From assembly GCA_019752125.1 (NCBI GenBank), contig JAIEMM010000005.1, forward strand, positions 1 through 58,632: DNA of 58,632 nt, in the 5' to 3' direction. This stretch comes from Patescibacteria group bacterium (lineage in GTDB: Bacteria > Patescibacteriota > Minisyncoccia > Phycocordibacterales > SBAW01). Below, piece after piece: positions 1 through 8,516 of this stretch (the stretch's first letter is position 1; every line of letters starts with the position of its first letter). A program made the position numbers and the translations under genes. The notes under the pieces were generated by a model, which saw only the letters and a program-made list of their open reading frames with translations, was not told the origin of the DNA and did no database searches.

Positions 1-907
1 GATTCACTTGCTCTTCGATGGCAAGTTTGAGCACTGTGAGCCTGATTGGTTCTGGCAACCAAACATACGAACTTGATGTGGTAGCAGATAGTATGTGTCT
101 CGCTCGCCCTAGCATCTTCCTTGCGGCCTCACGATGCGGGAACACTTTTACTTCCAGTATGTTCGCCGCCCCCACATAAGACTGATCTGTGAAGTCAGTT
201 AGCGTTGCTTGTCTGACTACCGCAAGAGCTGAAGCGGCGATCTGTGGAAACATCGCTTCGAGTTTAGCGAAACTTGGGTTGTGTATTTTCTTTCCCAGCT
301 TCACCTGCCTGATACGTAACGGCACTGTCGCAGCAACAAGCGAGAGAAATATATCGATCCCGTATCCATACACCGCCTCGACCGGTACTGTGCCCACCAA
401 CACATCTAAAAATAGACGGTTGAAAGCGAAATCGCCTGCAATTGGCTGACGAACTCGCTGTCCGGTAAATCCGTAGATAACCGGGTACGCGAAATGATTG
501 GTTGAACTCCCTTCAAATCGACTCCTCTCGTAAAGCGGGGTTACATAATCGGCTTCGCCACTCATTAACGGGTCGAGCAGTCGCCGCATCCAATCTTCAG
601 TAACTGACGTAATATCAGTATCGATCGTAACGCAGAAATCAGCATCTTCCTTACGGGCCACTTCAGTAAAAGACAGAAGATTCCTACCCTTTCCCGGCTC
701 TCCCTGAGGCACAATACTTGTCTTGGGATAGTAGGTGATTTCTTTATTGAACACCTCTCTAGTACCATCAACACTATTACTATCAACGTTTACAATGCGT
801 GCCGATGTAAGACCGGGCACAGATCGTAAACCCTTATCGACGATACGTGTAACCGTACCAATCGTCCCAGCCTCATTCAGGCTAGGTAAGCATACGAGCA
901 CTTTCAT
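1..907 (-). CDS. Glycosyltransferase, GT2/GT81/GT78-like (partial, runs off the left edge of the window)
   Basis: Manual translation of the minus strand from ATG at 907: MKVLVCLPSLNEAGTIGTVTRIVDKGL...NVDSNSVDGTREVF...GKGRNLLSF...CVTIDTDITSVTEDWMRRLLDP...QPIAGDFAFNR. NDP-sugar transferase style DxD and LPSLNE motifs; no stop before base 1. Not in the supplied ORF track because it is truncated. Confidence 0.8.
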   Translation of the reverse strand, partial: MKVLVCLPSLNEAGTIGTVTRIVDKGLRSVPGLTSARIVNVDSNSVDGTREVFNKEITYYPKTSIVPQGEPGKGRNLLSFTEVARKEDADFCVTIDTDITSVTEDWMRRLLDPLMSGEADYVTPLYERSRFEGSSTNHFAYPVIYGFTGQRVRQPIAGDFAFNRLFLDVLVGTVPVEAVYGYGIDIFLSLVAATVPLRIRQVKLGKKIHNPSFAKLEAMFPQIAASALAVVRQATLTDFTDQSYVGAANILEVKVFPHREAARKMLGRARHILSATTSSSYVWLPEPIRLTVLKLAIEEQVN

Positions 908-924
908 TTAGCCCTCCTGTGCTG

Positions 925-1473
925 TTATTTTTCCGTCTCAAAGCGTGCCACCTCGGCCTCATATCGAACCCGCAAACTCTTCCATGCAGGTTCGTCGCTG
1001 TATTCTTTTGTAAGGTCCAGGAAGTATTTCTCCTTGTTTATCAAGAATTCTTGCTTTTTTTTGTCCGGCACAAGCTTGACATAAATGCTATTTATTTGCA
1101 AATCTGCAGCCTTAATGACCACCGCTTCCCGACCCGCTGCCAATGTTCGAGTGTACATATCTTGATATTTTTTCATCTCGTCTGAAATACTTTCGTCATA
1201 TGAAACTGCCTTAACGAGTTGCAGGACTCGAGAACCAAACGCAGCTTCAAGTTGCTCTTCAGTCACTCCCGTGTCTTCAAGCACGTCATGGAGAATAGCC
1301 GGGATTACTATATCTTTTGGATAACCAGCCTCCAAAAGAGAGAAGGCAACCCTGAGTGTATGTAGAATTACCGGTTTAGGGTTGTTGCCAGTCTTAGCGT
1401 ATTCGCTAACAAAAAAGCTAATGGCTTTCTCAATCTCAAACCCATCTTCTGGCGAGACGAATATATTAAACAT
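925..1473 (-). CDS. HD-domain protein, RelA/SpoT-type (p)ppGpp hydrolase-like
   Basis: ORF 182 aa with HTLRVAF...ILHDVLEDTGVTEEQLEAAFG...VVIKAADL, typical of the SpoT HD hydrolase domain (HDxxED). Confidence 0.8.
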   Translation of the reverse strand: MFNIFVSPEDGFEIEKAISFFVSEYAKTGNNPKPVILHTLRVAFSLLEAGYPKDIVIPAILHDVLEDTGVTEEQLEAAFGSRVLQLVKAVSYDESISDEMKKYQDMYTRTLAAGREAVVIKAADLQINSIYVKLVPDKKKQEFLINKEKYFLDLTKEYSDEPAWKSLRVRYEAEVARFETEK

Positions 1474-1527
1474 GGCTCCATGTTACCAAAGAAAAAGGCG
1501 GTCAGATAGACCGCCTAAATTACTCAG

Positions 1528-2466
1528 TTAATTTATGTGACCTTTTATGTAGTCAGTCACATCCTTTAGAGGTCCTGATACATACATCATGGAAGGAACC
1601 CGGATAAGGTGCTCGATTAGGATTTTCCTTTTGCCGAACAACTCTTCGGTATCCAACGATGGTACGTAGCCCAAAAACTCCAGTTCCGCACCAAACAACG
1701 CTATTGAGGTGGCACGGATGTAACGCGAGAAGTTTTCGTTGAGATACAATCTTGTGACCACGCCGTCTGCTGGCCTCACAAACAACCCCTGCAGTGTATC
1801 GTCGACATGAACCAAAAACGAACGCGCTATGTCAACAGGAGTTGTCTGAACTTCTATTCCTAACTCGTCAGGCATCCGAAAAACCTTATGAAGCCATGGA
1901 TCCGTTCGAATTGGAGGAAACAGACTTAGCGTGTCTGGGAGATTACGTCGCATGGATTCGTAGCGAAGATGGAAATACTTTGTCCCATTCCTCGCAACTA
2001 CTTTTTGTCGTACCGAATCAAAACCGAGCTGGACTAAATCATTCCCTATTAGCTTTCCTCCATGCCACCGACACAAACCTAACGCCGTGGAAGTTTTTCC
2101 AGCGCCCTCTTTTCCAAAAAGCATTACTGCTCCGGAACTGAAGCCTACCGCGGCTGCATGTGCGGTGACATAACCCGTCTGTTGATTTTGTAATTCAACA
2201 AACGGCAGGGCCGCATACACTAACAAGTCTCCGCTCTGAACCAGGGATACTGGTCCTTCCACTTCAACCTGCCGGTCTCCGTATCTAACCTTGGGCGTAG
2301 CTGAAACTCGGTATCTAACCGTGTACTGATAGCCCGTATTTCTCTGCTCTACAGTTAGCCCAGCAAAATTCGACTCACGAGCCGTTTTCTGCAAAGCTCC
2401 TACGAGGTCTGTAGCTGATTCGACCCCGATTAACTGCCCGTCAATGCTTAGCGTGTAGGTAAACAT
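1528..2466 (-). CDS. HPr kinase/phosphorylase-like P-loop kinase (HprK-related)
   Basis: 312 aa ORF; Walker A in SGAVMLFGKEGAGKTSTALGLCRWHGGKLIGNDLVQLGFD resembles HprK C-domain layout. Confidence 0.65.
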   Translation of the reverse strand: MFTYTLSIDGQLIGVESATDLVGALQKTARESNFAGLTVEQRNTGYQYTVRYRVSATPKVRYGDRQVEVEGPVSLVQSGDLLVYAALPFVELQNQQTGYVTAHAAAVGFSSGAVMLFGKEGAGKTSTALGLCRWHGGKLIGNDLVQLGFDSVRQKVVARNGTKYFHLRYESMRRNLPDTLSLFPPIRTDPWLHKVFRMPDELGIEVQTTPVDIARSFLVHVDDTLQGLFVRPADGVVTRLYLNENFSRYIRATSIALFGAELEFLGYVPSLDTEELFGKRKILIEHLIRVPSMMYVSGPLKDVTDYIKGHIN

Positions 2467-2474
2467 TGAACCTC

Positions 2475-3665
2475 CTATAGTTCAAGCATCCATGGTCGGA
2501 AGTTAAGAATCTCCTGCACATAGTCCGCAGAGAGCATATCCTTCTCGACCAAACGCTCAACCTCCACCGGATCAACATCGTTGCTTGTTGCCACATGCAA
2601 CATTGCCGGCGGCAGCAGCGTGTCACCACAGCGAGTTAAGGCTGACACAGTGCAACGAACATTCAGTTCGATAGCGATGCTCTTGGAAAGCTTCGATACT
2701 AGATACCCCATCACCCTGCCTGTGTGATAAACAGGATTTTTACCGGCCCAAGACTCAAGCGTATGGACACGGTGAGACGAAATGACACCGTTGAGCGAGT
2801 TCCCTCGACCCACAATGCCCTCTTCGCCACATTCAATACAGCTCCCAAGTCCTAGCATGTACTGGTGCTGATATGGGTTCACCCGGACGACTATTTTTTG
2901 ATTATTGCCTGCGAACCGACCTACAAGAGCTGTGAGTTGCTCTTCATGGTATTTGATCAATTCAAGATATCGCTCTCGAGACGGTGTATGGATACTAATA
3001 GTAGGTACACACAACACCGCCTCCAGCTCGTTTCCTCGACGCAATACCATAACCTTAATGTCTTGACCGATTTCCGGAAACCTTGGGATGGCAAATCCAC
3101 CTACAGGCTCCCAAAAATATCGCTCCAGCCGATACGCGAGCATTTCAGCCAACGTCGGCGGCCAATGACCAACACAGAAGGAAGTGTCATTGGCTCTGGC
3201 ATGATCCGCATCAGGGATGTCTGCTCGGTCGCGAGGGGTGAACCAGTGTGCGACCTTCGTATGCTGAGTTGCATTGGGGTCGATAATAAGATCTTCGGGA
3301 GTAATGCGTGGCAAAACCTTGCTAAGATAGTTCCACACTGCATTATGCTGGATCTCTTCGATACCAATCGCCTCACCTCCGAACGTATTCGTCATTCGAC
3401 CATTCACCCGCACCACAACAGGCGCGAGGCGATTGCACTGACTATAGTCGTTTTTGTAGTAACCAGCGCCGATATAGAGTTTGTCCACGTTGTGGTGCGG
3501 GATAAGCCCATACCTCTGTAGACACTCTCTTGAAAAAGCGATGGACACTTCGTTCGCCAGAGCATCTGCAAGAGAGTCAGGATGTCCGACCCCTTTACGC
3601 TCTACTACTTCGACCGGTAGCACTGCGGGGTCAAAGTAGTCCTTCGTAATATTCAGATAGTTCAC
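2475..3665 (-). CDS. S-adenosylmethionine synthetase, archaeal type
   Basis: 396 aa; VVERKGVGHPDSLADALANEVS, DKLYIGAGYYKNDYSQCNRLAPVVVRVNGRMTNTFGGEAIGIEEI, SHRVHTLESWAGKNPVYHTGRVMGYLVSKLSKSI match archaeal MAT (PF01941). Confidence 0.9.
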   Translation of the reverse strand: MNYLNITKDYFDPAVLPVEVVERKGVGHPDSLADALANEVSIAFSRECLQRYGLIPHHNVDKLYIGAGYYKNDYSQCNRLAPVVVRVNGRMTNTFGGEAIGIEEIQHNAVWNYLSKVLPRITPEDLIIDPNATQHTKVAHWFTPRDRADIPDADHARANDTSFCVGHWPPTLAEMLAYRLERYFWEPVGGFAIPRFPEIGQDIKVMVLRRGNELEAVLCVPTISIHTPSRERYLELIKYHEEQLTALVGRFAGNNQKIVVRVNPYQHQYMLGLGSCIECGEEGIVGRGNSLNGVISSHRVHTLESWAGKNPVYHTGRVMGYLVSKLSKSIAIELNVRCTVSALTRCGDTLLPPAMLHVATSNDVDPVEVERLVEKDMLSADYVQEILNFRPWMLEL

Positions 3666-3677
3666 TTTGATTCCTCC

Positions 3678-4406
3678 TTACAAAAGGTCGGTGATTCGAG
3701 CTTTTTCCGAGACAGTGAATGTTAGGCCTCGGACCAACACAGCAGGCACCCCCTCTCCAGCTTGACCCATGAGAATTGAAGCAGCTGCAGCAATCTCATC
3801 AACCAAAGCAATACGAGGATGCGACACGTTGCCAAACAGATCAACTTTTTCAGCAGTTTCTATGGCACCGATACCAGCGATACCAATAGCCATTCCAACA
3901 GAACCGTCTCGATAATCTCTTCCGCACGAGTCGTTGATGATTACCGCTATGGTCTTGCCTGTGTGCTCGAGAACTCGAGCACGAACAACACGTGCGCTGT
4001 TGTCGGGATCTCGAGGCAGAAGCACAACCCGACCCGCCTCATGAGGCGCAATATTTGATCGGTCCACTCCCGAACTAGAGCCCACGAAACCTAGTTTGTG
4101 TCGCGTGATAATCATGCGACCTTTTACAGCTAGGACTTCTTTTGCTTCATCGAGATATACCTGCACCAACCGAGGATCTCGACCGGTCTGAGCGGCAAGC
4201 TGAAGAGCTTCCGCAGACGCAGTAATCGTTTGAAGGTCCACAACGGCCCCTTCGGCTTTAGAGACAATCTTTTGAGCCAAAACGAGTACGTCGCTGTCTT
4301 CGAAACTACCCGACGACTCAACGGCCCTTATTAAAAGAGCCGGCAAATCATCGCCTGGGTTAATAAGCGGCAAAGTGCCTATCGCACGCACGGTGTATGA
4401 TCCCAT
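3678..4406 (-). CDS. Coenzyme F420-0:L-glutamate ligase-like protein (CofE family)
   Basis: 242 aa; SFEDSDVLVLAQKIVSKAEGAVVDL, GFVGSSSGVDRSNIA...VLLPRDPDNSARVVRARVLEHTGKTIAVIINDSCGRDYRDGSVGMAIGIAGIGAI are CofE motifs. Confidence 0.85.
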   Translation of the reverse strand: MGSYTVRAIGTLPLINPGDDLPALLIRAVESSGSFEDSDVLVLAQKIVSKAEGAVVDLQTITASAEALQLAAQTGRDPRLVQVYLDEAKEVLAVKGRMIITRHKLGFVGSSSGVDRSNIAPHEAGRVVLLPRDPDNSARVVRARVLEHTGKTIAVIINDSCGRDYRDGSVGMAIGIAGIGAIETAEKVDLFGNVSHPRIALVDEIAAAASILMGQAGEGVPAVLVRGLTFTVSEKARITDLL

Positions 4407-4532
4407 GATTTTCTCCTTGTGAAGAACAGGTTGCAGAACTTAGCATCTGTCGGCTACTTTTCATTAATTTTTGAGTTTTGTCAACGTCATTTTATTTAAC
4501 ATTGCCAAGTGAGAAAACCGCTCCACTTTCCA

Positions 4533-4562
4533 CAAAAGCAGAAAACCGCCAGCAGTGGCGGT
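4533..4562 (-). terminator. Rho-independent terminator downstream of tRNA-Ala
   Basis: On the minus strand ACCGCCA CTGC TGGCGGT followed by TTTTCTGCTTTT. Confidence 0.65.
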
Positions 4563-4576
4563 GTTTCTGTCTTTTG

Positions 4577-4649
4577 TGGACCCTACCGGGATCGAACCGG
4601 TCGCCTCCTCATTGCAAATGAGGCGCTCTACCAAATGAGCTAAGGGCCC
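4577..4649 (-). tRNA. tRNA-Ala(TGC)
   Basis: Reverse complement GGGCCCTTAGCTCATTTGGTAGAGCGCCTCATTTGCAATGAGGAGGCGACCGGTTCGATCCCGGTAGGGTCCA folds as cloverleaf; anticodon loop TTTGCAA. Confidence 0.95.
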
Positions 4650-4700
4650 GAACGTCAATAATATATACCAGAAACCCAAAAAAACATAGTCCAGGAGGGC

Positions 4701-5144
4701 CTATGATTTGGGGGTTTCTACACTAAGCTCGTCGATCTTGGCAGCCAAGATGAAGTCGTTCTCTGAAAGACCATCAATGGCGTGAGTGGAGAGTTCGACG
4801 CCCACATTATCGTACGAAACGGTCATGTCTGGGTGATGATTCTCCCCTTCAGCAATAGCAGCAACTTTGTTTACAAAGAGGATAGTTTTTTTGTAGTTAG
4901 GGAACGAGAAGCTGCGTGCAAGAAGGCCGGCACCTTCAACAAGAGTCCATTCTGGGTTGAGTTGCTTAAGAAGCTCCTCAGCCTGCTCTTTTGTAAGAGG
5001 GTCTACTCCCCCTTCGCATGGAATGCAGCGCTTGCGGGCAAGCGGAAGGCTTTCATTATCAACAGCGATATCGTCGCAATCCTCAGAAGAGCTTTGGTCC
5101 TGTGCAGGAATGTCTTTGTCGTCGAATAGTTCAGATGAAATCAT
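4701..5144 (-). CDS. Pterin-4a-carbinolamine dehydratase (4a-hydroxytetrahydrobiopterin dehydratase) family
   Basis: PEWTLVEGAGLLARSFSFPNYKKTILFVNKVAAIAEGENHHPDMTVSYDNVGVELSTHAIDGLSENDFILAAKID is the PCD fold signature. Confidence 0.85.
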   Translation of the reverse strand: MISSELFDDKDIPAQDQSSSEDCDDIAVDNESLPLARKRCIPCEGGVDPLTKEQAEELLKQLNPEWTLVEGAGLLARSFSFPNYKKTILFVNKVAAIAEGENHHPDMTVSYDNVGVELSTHAIDGLSENDFILAAKIDELSVETPKS

Positions 5145-6139
5145 AGAGATGCAGAATATCCCCTCTGGCCTCTGCGGGCAAGCTCAACAATATGAGTTAG
5201 GAAGTCAGTAAGGGTTGAACCAACCGCCGCCACAGCTTTTGGAAACAAAGATTCTTTCGTCATACCCACACCCGCAGCGTTATTTACTTCTAAAAAGTAC
5301 ACGCCGCGCTTACTTACGATAAAGTCAGAGCGTGAGTAGTGCGACAAGCCCATTGCCTCATGCACCTCGCGCGCATGTTGCATAAGCTGATCTTTTTCGT
5401 CCGCAGTAAAGTTACCCGGCACACGTTCTGTTGTCTCCCCGCTGTATTTTGCATCGTAGGAAAAGAATCCGTGTTTTGGCGGTGGGATAATTTCAACTGG
5501 CAGCAATGCGTACGTTTTCTCTCCACGGAAATTGTCGATAACCCCAACCGTAGCTTCTTTGCCGCGGATAAATTCTTCTATAAGGATTTTCGGAGAAATA
5601 TCGAATGCTTTATGGAGCGCTGGTTCAAGGTCATGAAATGTATGTACAACGGTCGCGCCAACGGATGAGCCGCCTATTGCAGGTTTTACTATCGCAGGAT
5701 GCGGAAAACTACGGAATAGTTCGAACGCTCTCCTTTCCACATCCTCAACTTCGTCTCTATCAATCAGTACTGCATGCGCAGTCTTGATACCAAGCTTCGA
5801 CACAAGTTCTTTTGTGCTGTGTTTGTTGAAGGCAAGAGATGATGCAAACGCATCAGAGCCTGTATACGGCACCGCCACAGCGTCTAGAATGCGCTGTAGC
5901 TGGCCGTCTTCGCCATACTCTCCATGGATCACATTAAACGCCACATCTATACCGCGCAGCGCCTTTTCAGGCAGCACTGGGGCGCCGTGCAAATGCCACT
6001 GGCCGTCACGACCAATAAAAATATCGCGCGCTTCGTATTTATTTTTATCAAGCGCTTCAAGAATAGCTGCGCCGCTCTTAAGCGACACATCATATTCGCT
6101 CGACGGTCCACCTCGAAGTACTCCGACTACCGTTCTCAT
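5141..6139 (-). CDS. ddl: D-alanine--D-alanine ligase
   Basis: 332 aa; VGVLRGGPSSEYDVSLKSGAAI, NVIHGEYGEDGQLQ, VKPAIGGSSVGATV, FLEVNNAAGVGMT. Confidence 0.93.
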   Translation of the reverse strand: MRTVVGVLRGGPSSEYDVSLKSGAAILEALDKNKYEARDIFIGRDGQWHLHGAPVLPEKALRGIDVAFNVIHGEYGEDGQLQRILDAVAVPYTGSDAFASSLAFNKHSTKELVSKLGIKTAHAVLIDRDEVEDVERRAFELFRSFPHPAIVKPAIGGSSVGATVVHTFHDLEPALHKAFDISPKILIEEFIRGKEATVGVIDNFRGEKTYALLPVEIIPPPKHGFFSYDAKYSGETTERVPGNFTADEKDQLMQHAREVHEAMGLSHYSRSDFIVSKRGVYFLEVNNAAGVGMTKESLFPKAVAAVGSTLTDFLTHIVELARRGQRGYSASL

Positions 6140-6153
6140 ACCCCTATTCTAAC

Positions 6154-7413
6154 CTACAATCCGCGCAAAGGGTTTCGAAGTTTTTTGTGATATGTGATAG
6201 CAAAACGGTGCGCCTCTGCGTTAGCTAAAAGAATGTCTCGTTCGCGCCCAGCTATCACTTCTCGCTTGCCTTGGATAGAACGCGGGCGATGTTTTTCATC
6301 TTTAACGACACCAATGACAGGAATTTGTATGCCGTGTTCTTCTAGAACTTTTGTTGCTGCATTTATTTGCGCAGTGCTCCCGTCTACCGCAATCACGCGC
6401 GGCATCGGCCATTCATCATGGCCCAGGCGACGCGTAAGCACCTCTGTAAGCGAGCCTGCATCATCTCCACCCTTCGCTGTTTTGATTTTAAATTTACGGT
6501 ATTGATCTTTATTTGGATGGCCATCTTCAACAACGACCATCACTCCAACTACTGAAGTGCCTCCCATGTGGGCAATGTCGTATGCCTCGATGCGTGTATT
6601 GCCTACAGTGCTACCAGTTGAACGGTATTCGTCTTTGATAAGAGAAACATCTTGAATGTGTTGCAGTGCAAATATCTGCCCGCGCAAACGTGCAGCTTCT
6701 TCAAAGTCTTCTGTCTTTGCTGCAACTTTCATATCTTTCTCCAAGCTCTTAATAAGTTCTACTTTCTTACCCTGGAAAAGCAGCGCAATGCGGCGAATGA
6801 TTTTTCTATAATCAGTTTTTGAAATTTCTCCTGTGCAAACCCCCGGACACAAACCTATGTGGCGGTTAAAACAAGCCTTACCTGGTCCGCCAGCTGGCGG
6901 AGGAAAACACTTATCATCGCGGTACGGAAAAATCTTCCGAATTATTTTCATCGCGGCTTTTAATTGCAGACCGTGAGGAAAGGGTCCGAAGATGTGCATG
7001 TAGTCATCCGGATCCTGCATAGCTAGCTCGCGCCCACGAACATAGCGGATTATTGGGAATCCGCCAGCTGGCGGACTATCTTTCGTTATTACAACGTAAT
7101 TCCAACTTTTGTCATCTTTGAGGTCAGTGTTGTGTTTAGGCTTGTGCGTCTTAATTAAGTTCGCTTCAAGAAGTAGTGCTTCCAAGACAGAGTCTGTCTC
7201 GCGCCAATCTATCGCCTGCGCCTTCTCAAGCATCTTCACAAGCAACGGCCCGCGAGCCTTTGCCAAATCAGGAGAGAAATAGCTTCGCACACGGCTACGC
7301 AGAGATGTCGCCTTCCCTATATACAAAACCTCCTTGTTCTTACCAAGGAAAAAATACACCCCCGGCCCATCCGGGATCTTTTTCATGTTCTTTCTGAATT
7401 GCTCGAGGGTCAT
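6154..7413 (-). CDS. uvrC: UvrC-type excinuclease (GIY-YIG + UVR + endonuclease domain), C-terminally short
   Basis: 419 aa; DGPGVYFFLGKNKEVLYIGKATSLRSRVRSYF (GIY-YIG), KDMKVAAKTEDFEEAARLRGQI (UVR), RIEAYDIAHMGGTSVVGVMVV. Confidence 0.9.
   Translation of the reverse strand: MTLEQFRKNMKKIPDGPGVYFFLGKNKEVLYIGKATSLRSRVRSYFSPDLAKARGPLLVKMLEKAQAIDWRETDSVLEALLLEANLIKTHKPKHNTDLKDDKSWNYVVITKDSPPAGGFPIIRYVRGRELAMQDPDDYMHIFGPFPHGLQLKAAMKIIRKIFPYRDDKCFPPPAGGPGKACFNRHIGLCPGVCTGEISKTDYRKIIRRIALLFQGKKVELIKSLEKDMKVAAKTEDFEEAARLRGQIFALQHIQDVSLIKDEYRSTGSTVGNTRIEAYDIAHMGGTSVVGVMVVVEDGHPNKDQYRKFKIKTAKGGDDAGSLTEVLTRRLGHDEWPMPRVIAVDGSTAQINAATKVLEEHGIQIPVIGVVKDEKHRPRSIQGKREVIAGRERDILLANAEAHRFAITYHKKLRNPLRGL
6887..6900. 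repeat. Palindrome CCGCCAGCTGGCGG inside uvrC
   Basis: Exact 14-nt palindrome; contributes PPAGG in KCFPPPAGGPGKACF. Confidence 0.85.
7061..7074. repeat. Second copy of palindrome CCGCCAGCTGGCGG inside uvrC
   Basis: Exact copy; contributes PPAGG in TKDSPPAGGFPIIRYV. Confidence 0.85.
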
Positions 7414-7485
7414 AATTTGACAACACCATTATACCATGATATTACTGCAAACAAAGTTCCTCTCGCTCAAATAAGGATTCGTTCG

Positions 7486-7830
7486 ATGACCCGTGACGAA
7501 GCTTTACATACGGTTGTGCTCTCTAGCCTTTGGCCGGAAGAAATTCGTGATCAAAAATCTGCCGAAGCTTATTTCAATAGGTTGCCAGATGAAGCGCTTA
7601 TTGCCTCCGCGCAGAAGATCTTGGCGGCGCACACGCGACATTTCAAAGCTTGGGAGAAGTTCGGGAACGAAAACCGCAACCTTCCACTAGAAGAAATGGT
7701 TCGGAAATTTCTGAGTGAAGTCGTAAGAAAGGATCCCGAACGTACTGCAGACCTTCAACTGATCCAGGGAATCTGGCGCAACCCCAAACCACCAAACCCC
7801 TTCCTGTCTCCCGCCTCGCAACAAGTTTAG
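7486..7830 (+). CDS. Hypothetical protein
   Basis: ORF 7399-7830; start likely at internal ATG (MTRDEALHTVV...); followed by strong terminator. Confidence 0.55.
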   Translation: MTRDEALHTVVLSSLWPEEIRDQKSAEAYFNRLPDEALIASAQKILAAHTRHFKAWEKFGNENRNLPLEEMVRKFLSEVVRKDPERTADLQLIQGIWRNPKPPNPFLSPASQQV

Positions 7831-7849
7831 TTGCGAGGCTTTTATTTTC
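7813..7849 (+). terminator. Rho-independent terminator
   Basis: GCCTCGCAAC AAGTTTA GTTGCGAGGC TTTTATTTT, 10-bp perfect stem. Confidence 0.85.
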
Positions 7850-7850
7850 T

Positions 7851-7882
7851 AAAAAAGAAAAACTCCGGTTTGAGACCGGAGC
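7851..7882 (-). terminator. Rho-independent terminator for the 7882-8412 gene
   Basis: Minus strand AGCTCCGGTCTCAAACCGGAGTTTTTCTTTTTT. Confidence 0.85.
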
Positions 7883-8412
7883 TACTCTGCCGCAAGAAGC
7901 AAGTCCTTATCTTCCCCAAGTTCAAGCAGGGCTCGTTGGATTGCAGAACCAGTGGGCATGCGCTGTGCCAGCTTCCTCACCTGCTGAGGAGAGATTGTCC
8001 GCCGTTGCAATTCGCGCATAACCAGATCGTAGAATGGCCGATCGATTTCCTCGAGCCCGGCGATCTGCGTGACTTCGCGCCGGAAGACTCCGAGCCGCAT
8101 CAGATCTTCTACCTGGTTGAACTCGCGAACAATGTCGAGAGCTTCAAGATAGATTTTGATGCGACTTCTTTTACCTCGCCTGATGGACGGACGCACAGTC
8201 AACATTCTTGTTCCGTCCATTGTTTTGACGCGGCGGCCGAATAGCGGCTCGCACACCAAAGAGATATTCGGTTTGAACTCGAGCAATTGCTGCTCCGTCA
8301 CTCCCGGCTTGCCGCGCAAAAGCCAAAGCCATTTGCGCCAAACGTTTACTCTGGGCTGTGATGCCCAATAGGCAATCCAGCAGTAGATATGGGCAATCGG
8401 TTCTTCGTTCAC
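7882..8412 (-). CDS. Hypothetical protein
   Basis: 176 aa ORF, own terminator, no recognised domain. Confidence 0.6.
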   Translation of the reverse strand: MNEEPIAHIYCWIAYWASQPRVNVWRKWLWLLRGKPGVTEQQLLEFKPNISLVCEPLFGRRVKTMDGTRMLTVRPSIRRGKRSRIKIYLEALDIVREFNQVEDLMRLGVFRREVTQIAGLEEIDRPFYDLVMRELQRRTISPQQVRKLAQRMPTGSAIQRALLELGEDKDLLLAAE

Positions 8413-8488
8413 TTCACCCTCCTGGGGTTTTAAATGGGGCTGAGCACTGTACTAGAGGCTCTAAAGCCTAAGTATATCATGTATTTCG

Positions 8489-8513
8489 CTGAGCAAGGTC
8501 GAACCTTGCTCAG
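8489..8513. repeat. Palindromic intergenic repeat CTGAGCAAGGTCGAACCTTGCTCAG
   Basis: Near-perfect palindrome, similar to copies at 13682 and 14102; followed by T-run on plus strand. Confidence 0.75.
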
Positions 8514-8516
8514 TTT

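Noticed and set aside
565-786. 73-aa minus ORF in the glycosyltransferase region
   Set aside because: Out of frame with the continuous glycosyltransferase reading frame that starts at 907.
2865-3521. 218-aa plus ORF
   Set aside because: Antisense to the archaeal-type MAT gene; no domain.
5141-7413. ddl-uvrC adjacency as an unusual system
   Set aside because: Likely only compact genome packing; no sign of functional coupling.
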